This document shows, piece after piece, positions 23,537-27,959 of a stretch of DNA of 27,959 bases. A model generated the notes under the pieces. The model was not told where the DNA came from. It worked only from the letters and a program-made list of their open reading frames with translations, and made no database searches. Origin of the DNA: PNC22 sp035654175 (GTDB lineage Bacteria > Planctomycetota > Phycisphaerae > Phycisphaerales > UBA1924); NCBI GenBank assembly GCA_035654175.1, contig DASRXL010000010.1, positions 1 to 27,959 on the forward strand. Direction: 5' to 3'. Position 1 is the stretch's first letter. Every line of letters starts with the position of its first letter. The position numbers and the translations under genes are program-made.

Positions 23537-25980
23537 ACCGTGGTCCTCCCGGTCTGCGGCCTCGTCACGGGCTCGAGGGGCTCGCGCCCCCACGATACCG
23601 TGACCTCGATCTCGCCCTCGCCCAGGATGTCCCCCTCGCGGATCATATTCGTCGCGAGCGCCCGGCCGCCGATCGCGACGCTCGGCGGCACACGCGTGGT
23701 GAATTCCGACGCGTCGAAACGCACCCGTACCGCCTTGCCCCTCCACCGGCGAGAGACCTCCACCAGGCCCATGTCCGGCGCCGGGCAGGGGTCGATGAGC
23801 AAGCCGTCCCACACCGGGCGCACGCCCAGCACCCATTCCAGGCTGATCCGGTTCAGCCACGCCGCCGACCCTGTGTACCAGGTCCAGCCCGCGCGCCCCG
23901 GCGACGGCGCCAGCGGCCCATCCGAGTTTCCCGGCAGCACGTAGGGCTCCGCGCCGTAGGTGTCGGGGTCCTGCCCGCCCCGCAGGATCGGGGAAAGCGA
24001 CCGCCAGATGTTCCCCGCGGCCTCCGGGTCGCGCCGCTTGCAGGCCGCGGCCAGCGCCCACGTCGCGGCGTGCGTGTACACCCCGCCGTTCTCGCGCGAG
24101 CCGGGGGGGTACCGCGTGATATACCCGATCGAGCCGTCCGGCTCGGTGTAGGCCGGGGCGAGCAGCAGGGGGCCGTAGCCGGTGAAGAGGCGCTGCCTCG
24201 CGCTGCCCCATGCCGCCGCGGCGCGGTCGGGCGTAGTTCCGTCGGACATGACCGCCCACGTCTGTGGGTTCAGGTAGATGCTTCCCTCGTCGCATGCGCG
24301 CGAGCCGAGCCAGCTCCCGTCGTCGCGCGTCGCGCGCCGGAACCACTCTCCGTCCCAGGCGTGCGTGTTCACCGCCTCGACGAGCGCGGCCCGGCGCTGC
24401 GTGTATGCGGCGGCGCCCTGCCGATCGCCGGTGTGCCCGAGGATGTGGGCCCAGTCGCGCAGGAGATCGATCAGGAAGAACGTGAGCCATACGGATTCGC
24501 CGCGGCCCCCGAGGCCGGTGGCCGAGAGTCCGTCGTTCCAATCGCACGAGCCGATGAGCGGCAGCCCTCGCGGGCTCATGCGTCCGAACGCGCGGGCGAT
24601 CGCGCGCCGGCAGTGCTCCAGGAGCGACGCACCGCCGACGCGGTCGAGGAAGGGGACCGTCCGCTCCATGGCCGCGAAATCGCCCGTCTCGCGCAGGTAG
24701 TTGGCCAGCACGAAGGGCAGCCACAGATAATCGTCGCTGCACTCGGTTGGATTGCCGAAGTTCGCGAGCGGATGCCACCAGTGCTCCGCCGCGCCGCTGG
24801 CGAACTGGCGGGAGGCGTGGAGCGTGACTTGGTCGAGCGTGCGCTCGGGCTTGCGCGCGAGCCAGACCTGGCTGTCCTGCAGTTGGTCGCGGAAGCCGAA
24901 GGCGCCGGACTGCTGGTAGTAACCGGTGCGCCCGAAGAGCCGTCCGCTCAGCGCCTGGTACGGCAGCCAGGTCGTGTTGAGCACGTCGAAGTCGGGCCAG
25001 CCGCTCTCGACGCGCACGTCGCCCAGGAGATCGGCCCAGGCGATCTCCGAGGCGCGGAGCGCCTCCTCCACCGCCTCGAACGAATCGAAGCGGTCGAGCG
25101 TCTGCTCCAGTTCGTCCGTGCCCGGCGCGATCGCGAGCACGAAGTGCGCCCGCGCCCCGCCGCCGGGCGCGAGCTCCAGATCCCCGCCGAGCGCCGCGAC
25201 CCCGTCGCCGTGCCGGCCCTGCCCCGCCCCCCGGGCCGGCGGCTCGCGCAGCGCGGCGGGATCGGCCTGCGAGCCGTACCGCCCGAGGAACGCGGCCTTG
25301 TCGGCCGCGCCGAGCGAGGGGCGGAGGCCCTCGCCGCGCAGCATGTGGCCCGCCGCGTACGGCCAAGGCCGGTTCCAGTGCATCGCCTCCCCGCCCCCGG
25401 GAAGATCCCACATCGACTTGGTCGCGGTGATCGCGTGCCGCGCGGGGTCGTAGCGGGTGTGCAGGAAGAGCTTGTGGAACTCGCGCTTGGCGTCGGGCGC
25501 GACGCCGCAGCACCACTCGAGGTATGAGCACAGGCGCAGCCGCCGGGTGCGATCGGACGTGTTGGAGACCCGCACCGCCCAGACCTCGGCGCCCTGCCCC
25601 CAGGCGAGCCCCATCGTCCACTCGATCGCGATGCCGTGGATCTCGGTGCGGAACGTCGTGCGCCCGGGCGCGTGCTCGCATTCATAGCGGTCGTAGGGCG
25701 CGCGGCAAGGCGAGGGCGCCGCCGACCAGAGCCGGCCCGAGTCGAGGTCGAGCGCGTAGAGCAGCTTGCCCCGATCGTCGCGGACGAGGTCCATCTCCCA
25801 GCGCGTCAGCACGTTGTGCTGGGCGTCGTCGAACCAGGAGAACCCGCCGCCGTTGTGACTGACGATGAACCCGTAGCGGCCGTCGCACACCACGTTGGCC
25901 CAGGGCGTCGGCGCTGCGGCGTCGGTGACGGTGAACGCGCGCCCGGATCGGTCGAAGTGCCCGTATTTGCTTTCGTACAT
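23533..25980 (-). CDS. GH94 family glycoside phosphorylase
   Basis: An 815-residue cytoplasmic enzyme (no signal peptide) that should cleave a beta-linked disaccharide or oligosaccharide with phosphate to give alpha-glucose 1-phosphate. Sequence features: MYESKYGHFD start, N-terminal beta-sandwich (1-290), then an (alpha/alpha)6 barrel with SGAFGFRDQLQDSQ (358-371), the catalytic acid Asp480 in GSCDWNDGL (477-485), GRGESVWL, YPPGSRENGGVYTHAATW (624-641) and WYTGSAAW (701-708). Length equals cellobiose and chitobiose phosphorylases (about 800-820), yet the core (RQFASGAAEHWWHP, SDDYLWLPF) recalls the GH94 part of cyclic beta-1,2-glucan synthase. Specificity is open. The start at 25980 has AGGGA five bases before it; an ATG six bases earlier is possible. 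It overlaps the prepilin gene by ATGA. Confidence 0.9.
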   Translation of the reverse strand: MYESKYGHFDRSGRAFTVTDAAAPTPWANVVCDGRYGFIVSHNGGGFSWFDDAQHNVLTRWEMDLVRDDRGKLLYALDLDSGRLWSAAPSPCRAPYDRYECEHAPGRTTFRTEIHGIAIEWTMGLAWGQGAEVWAVRVSNTSDRTRRLRLCSYLEWCCGVAPDAKREFHKLFLHTRYDPARHAITATKSMWDLPGGGEAMHWNRPWPYAAGHMLRGEGLRPSLGAADKAAFLGRYGSQADPAALREPPARGAGQGRHGDGVAALGGDLELAPGGGARAHFVLAIAPGTDELEQTLDRFDSFEAVEEALRASEIAWADLLGDVRVESGWPDFDVLNTTWLPYQALSGRLFGRTGYYQQSGAFGFRDQLQDSQVWLARKPERTLDQVTLHASRQFASGAAEHWWHPLANFGNPTECSDDYLWLPFVLANYLRETGDFAAMERTVPFLDRVGGASLLEHCRRAIARAFGRMSPRGLPLIGSCDWNDGLSATGLGGRGESVWLTFFLIDLLRDWAHILGHTGDRQGAAAYTQRRAALVEAVNTHAWDGEWFRRATRDDGSWLGSRACDEGSIYLNPQTWAVMSDGTTPDRAAAAWGSARQRLFTGYGPLLLAPAYTEPDGSIGYITRYPPGSRENGGVYTHAATWALAAACKRRDPEAAGNIWRSLSPILRGGQDPDTYGAEPYVLPGNSDGPLAPSPGRAGWTWYTGSAAWLNRISLEWVLGVRPVWDGLLIDPCPAPDMGLVEVSRRWRGKAVRVRFDASEFTTRVPPSVAIGGRALATNMIREGDILGEGEIEVTVSWGREPLEPVTRPQTGRTTV

Positions 25981-26016
25981 CGCCATCCCTGCGTGGGTGC
26001 GCCGCCTCGCCGCCGG

Positions 26017-26033
26017 CCCGGGCCCCGCCCGGG
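26017..26033. repeat. Short GC hairpin before the GH94 gene
   Basis: CCCGGGC (26017-26023) and GCCCGGG (26027-26033) form a perfect 7-bp stem with a CCC loop in the 108-base spacer before GH94. Together with the larger hairpin at 26052-26082 it makes two consecutive structures in the leader. Confidence 0.35.
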
Positions 26034-26051
26034 ACGCCCCGATTCGAGAAG

Positions 26052-26082
26052 CCGCCGGCCCGCCGGATGGGCGGGCCGGCGG
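26052..26082 (-). terminator. Hairpin terminator/attenuator after the PEP-CTERM gene
   Basis: CCGCCGGCCCGCC (26052-26064) and GGCGGGCCGGCGG (26070-26082) form a perfect 13-bp stem with a 5-base loop, 6 bases after the stop at 26089. On the minus strand CTTCTCGAATC follows, only partly T-rich. It probably lowers read-through from the PEP-CTERM gene into GH94; no separate GH94 promoter was recognised. Confidence 0.55.
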
Positions 26083-26088
26083 GGCGTG

Positions 26089-26865
26089 TCAGCGGCGGTG
26101 GTGGCTGTGGCGTCGACGCCGCAGCGCGCCCAACCCGGCGAGAGCGAGGACCGCGCCCGAGGCGGGCGTCGGCACGGCGATGGAGATGTTCGCGAAGCTC
26201 GCGACGGAGAAGTCGCTCGGGTTGTTGTCGTCGGGCTGGTTCTGCACGTAGAACCCGCCCTGCGTGCCGTCGAGGATGCCGTTCTCGAGGTTGCTCACCG
26301 CGAGCGGCCCGCTCGACGTGCCGTTGTAGACGTACTCGAATGTGGAGGCGTCGCCGTCGAAGGCGTCGCCGTCGTCGTCCGGCGTGTAGATGAGGCTGAG
26401 GCTGGCCGTGGAGCCCGGCGTGTAGACGTGCCCGAAGCTATGGAAGGGGAGCATCCCCCCGAAGGCCGCGACCTCGCCGTCGGAGGTGACGAAGAAGAAC
26501 GCCTCGCCGGCCTGGAAGGTGTCGAAGCGGAATCCCGCCTCCTTGCGCGGGCTCGTGGAGCCGACGTCGAGCGTCACGTCGAGCGAGATCACGAACCGGT
26601 CGGTGCGGGCGAAGTCGTAGTGCGACGCGCCGCCGTCGCCGGAGAACCACGCCACGTGCTGGTTCGCAAACCCGCCCGAGCCAAAGTTCGACTCGTCGAA
26701 GCGCACGAGCGACGGGAAGTTGTTCGTCGTCACCAGCGTGCTGCCCGAATAGTCGTTGAACCTGCGTTCCTGGATTTGCACGCTGTCGATGTCGGTGACG
26801 TCCGCCACCGCCGCGGCACCCGACGCCGCGACGATGGCGGCCAGGCCGAAAGCTCTCGATCTCAT
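26089..26865 (-). CDS. Secreted PEP-CTERM-like protein, operator-controlled
   Basis: A 258-residue exported protein. Signal peptide 1-21 (FGLAAIVAASGAAAVADV). The mature part is a beta-rich, lectin- or anchor-type domain with RRFNDYSGSTLVTTNNFPSL, RTDRFVISLDVTLDVGS, an Asp-rich loop YTPDDDGDAFDGDASTFEY (possible calcium site) and FSVASFANISIAVP. The tail VPTPASGAVLALAGLGAL plus RRRR is a PEP-CTERM-type sorting signal, followed by HSHHRR. The ATG at 26865 has GGAGG seven bases upstream. A TTGACA box and LacI-type operator precede it. It lies between the glycoamylase-like and GH94 genes, so it may be a surface protein binding the same glycan. Confidence 0.8.
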   Translation of the reverse strand: MRSRAFGLAAIVAASGAAAVADVTDIDSVQIQERRFNDYSGSTLVTTNNFPSLVRFDESNFGSGGFANQHVAWFSGDGGASHYDFARTDRFVISLDVTLDVGSTSPRKEAGFRFDTFQAGEAFFFVTSDGEVAAFGGMLPFHSFGHVYTPGSTASLSLIYTPDDDGDAFDGDASTFEYVYNGTSSGPLAVSNLENGILDGTQGGFYVQNQPDDNNPSDFSVASFANISIAVPTPASGAVLALAGLGALRRRRHSHHRR

Positions 26866-26926
26866 CTGAACCTCCGTTTCTCGGCGCGGGCGGGCACGGG
26901 TCGACGCCAGGGGCCGCCGCGCGGTA

Positions 26927-26969
26927 TGAAAGCGTTTACAGTCTCCTCGATCCGCTCGCCCCGTGTCAA
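26927..26969 (-). promoter_or_regulatory. Promoter and LacI-family-type operator of the PEP-CTERM/GH94 unit
   Basis: On the minus strand TTGACA (26969-26964) contains the TGA stop of the preceding gene. Seventeen bases later is GGAGAC (26946-26941), a poor -10, and the operator TGTAAACGCTTTCA (26940-26927) follows at once. The operator fits the LacI/CcpA consensus TGWAANCGNTTWCA fully. It lies 61 bases before the ATG at 26865. Its core is identical to the site at 18783-18796. Confidence 0.65.
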
Positions 26970-27959
26970 GACCCTGCCTCGGATTTCACCGGCCCGCCCC
27001 CGAGATCGCGCGCCAAGCCCAGCCGCTCCATCCCCGACTGGATGCGCGGGTGGGCATGGAACAGCCGCCACACCAGCCCGGTCCGGGCGTTCTCGATCGC
27101 CAGCAGCAGAGGCCCCTGGTCGATCGCGACGTAGTCTGTCGCCACCCAGGCCCGATCGACGTTGTATGCGTCCAGAAAGCCGTACCGGCGCCGCCCCGGG
27201 TCAGGCTCGCGCCACACCAGCGGCCGGCCGTCGTCATAGCGCAGGCTCCGGTAGTGCCGCAGCGCCGCCAGCGAGGCCTGGGGCGTGAACATGATGCAGG
27301 ACCCGGCGGCGTACGGCGCGATCGTGCCGTCGAGCCAATCGTCCTGCGAACGCTCCGGCGGGTAGTCCTCGCCGGGGACCGCCCCGGGCATCGGGATCGG
27401 TTCCGGGTGCAGGTGGGCCACGTGGTAGCCGTCGGGCCCGTCGGAGGCGCCGACCCCCCAGGCGTTGGGGCCGACCGTCCGGAAGCCCCGCGGATTCTCG
27501 ATCGCCTTCAGCCGGTGCATCGTCGCGAGCCGGCGCGAGTTCTCCCACCAGTCCACCCGCGCCCTCCGCTCCACGCCGTGCGCCGCGGGGTCGTCGGGCC
27601 CCATGTGCGCGTAGTCGATCCAGCAATGCGAGAAGAAGGCGGTGAAGAGCGCGCCCGACCAGGGGAACCAGACGATCGGCCCGAGGTCGTCGTACGTTCC
27701 CAGCGTGCGGCGCAGCCTGTAGTACTGGGACGGTGCCGGGCCCTTGCCCTCGTCGGCGCACACGCCGAGGAACGTGACCAGCCGGTGCTCGCACCCCGCG
27801 TCCACCCATCCGAACGGCAGCACCTCACCCGGCCCGGCCGGATCGCGCGGATCGTCCGGCCTCCACCCGAGGCTGATGAAGCCTTCCGCCCATGGCGCGC
27901 GCGGCTCCGGCTCGAAGAACGCCGTCCAGTCCGCGGCCGCGACGAGTTCGTCGCCGATC
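26966..27959 (-). CDS. Glycoamylase-like (GH144-type) hydrolase, N-terminus cut by window edge
   Basis: About 330 C-terminal residues are visible; the frame stays open to the right edge, so the start and any signal peptide are outside. The family pattern of glycoamylase-like (Pfam Glycoamylase, GH144) proteins is clear: EGFISLGWRPDD, VLPFGWVDAGCEHRLVTF, PWSGALFTAFFSHCWIDYAH, WWENSRRL, WGVGASDGPDGYH, DGTIAPYAAG, YGFLDAYNVDRAWVATDYVA and IDQGPLLLAIENARTGLVW. Characterised GH144 members are endo-beta-1,2-glucanases; the same domain occurs in cyclic beta-1,2-glucan synthase. A GTG at 27823 within the frame is an internal Val, not the start. The next gene on the strand begins 100 bases downstream, behind an operator. 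Confidence 0.88.
   Translation of the reverse strand, partial: IGDELVAAADWTAFFEPEPRAPWAEGFISLGWRPDDPRDPAGPGEVLPFGWVDAGCEHRLVTFLGVCADEGKGPAPSQYYRLRRTLGTYDDLGPIVWFPWSGALFTAFFSHCWIDYAHMGPDDPAAHGVERRARVDWWENSRRLATMHRLKAIENPRGFRTVGPNAWGVGASDGPDGYHVAHLHPEPIPMPGAVPGEDYPPERSQDDWLDGTIAPYAAGSCIMFTPQASLAALRHYRSLRYDDGRPLVWREPDPGRRRYGFLDAYNVDRAWVATDYVAIDQGPLLLAIENARTGLVWRLFHAHPRIQSGMERLGLARDLGGGPVKSEAGS

Noticed and set aside
23533..25980. Cyclic beta-1,2-glucan synthase
   Set aside because: There is no glycosyltransferase domain or membrane helix; at 815 residues it is a stand-alone GH94 enzyme.
27821..27823. GTG at 27823 as start of the glycoamylase-like gene
   Set aside because: The same frame continues upstream with family-like sequence (EGFISLGWRPDD) to the window edge, so this is an internal Val codon.

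Overview
The window looks like the chromosome of a planctomycete of the class Phycisphaerae or a close relative. The evidence is about 70% GC coding sequence, a Planctomycete-type cytochrome c/DUF2231 protein, several secreted proteins with PEP-CTERM-like tails (VPAPA/IPAPA/VPTPA, a hydrophobic stretch, then an Arg cluster), four secreted proteins ending in dockerin-like DxNxDGxxxxxDVxxFLNxW repeats, and a prepilin-like AFTLIELL gene inside a sugar operon. Twenty-three protein genes are supported (one runs off the right edge). I see no rRNA, tRNA, CRISPR array, transposase or integrase.

Layout. 1-1933: upstream region and a secreted cytochrome c/LRR protein. 1992-7698 (minus): dnaB, a TPR lipoprotein, then a tightly spaced pair of secreted dockerin-like proteins (Asp-box propeller and SGNH hydrolase). 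7835-9889 (plus): pdxH and an HDOD signalling protein. 9870-11763 (minus): ispD followed by a DUF2891 gene. 12018-13489: two convergent PEP-CTERM-like genes separated by two hairpin terminators. 13680-16547 (plus): an unrecognised HTH-like protein and an HD-GYP/PilZ protein (cyclic-di-GMP turnover and sensing). 16572-27959 (minus): a carbohydrate-use region.

The carbohydrate region reads from right to left: a glycoamylase-like (GH144-type) hydrolase, a PEP-CTERM-like protein, a GH94 phosphorylase, a prepilin-like protein, a small membrane protein, an ABC substrate-binding protein, two ABC permeases, and a coupled pair of dockerin-like proteins, the first with a jelly-roll, carbohydrate-binding look. 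Several junctions are coupled by overlapping stop and start codons. Two promoter regions, before the PEP-CTERM gene and before the dockerin pair, share a 13-base core GAAAGCGTTTACA of LacI-family operator type just downstream of a TTGACA box. They probably form one sugar-controlled regulon. A glycoamylase-like domain and a GH94 domain are also the two C-terminal parts of cyclic beta-1,2-glucan synthase, so a beta-1,2-glucan or sophoro-oligosaccharide substrate is a reasonable but unproven proposal.

The most noteworthy signals are the SSB-like acidic C-terminal tip on DnaB, the shared operator architecture, the pilin-like gene coupled to the GH94 gene, and an inverted pair of REP-like palindromes between the two permease genes. 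No intergenic stretch exceeds about 255 bases.
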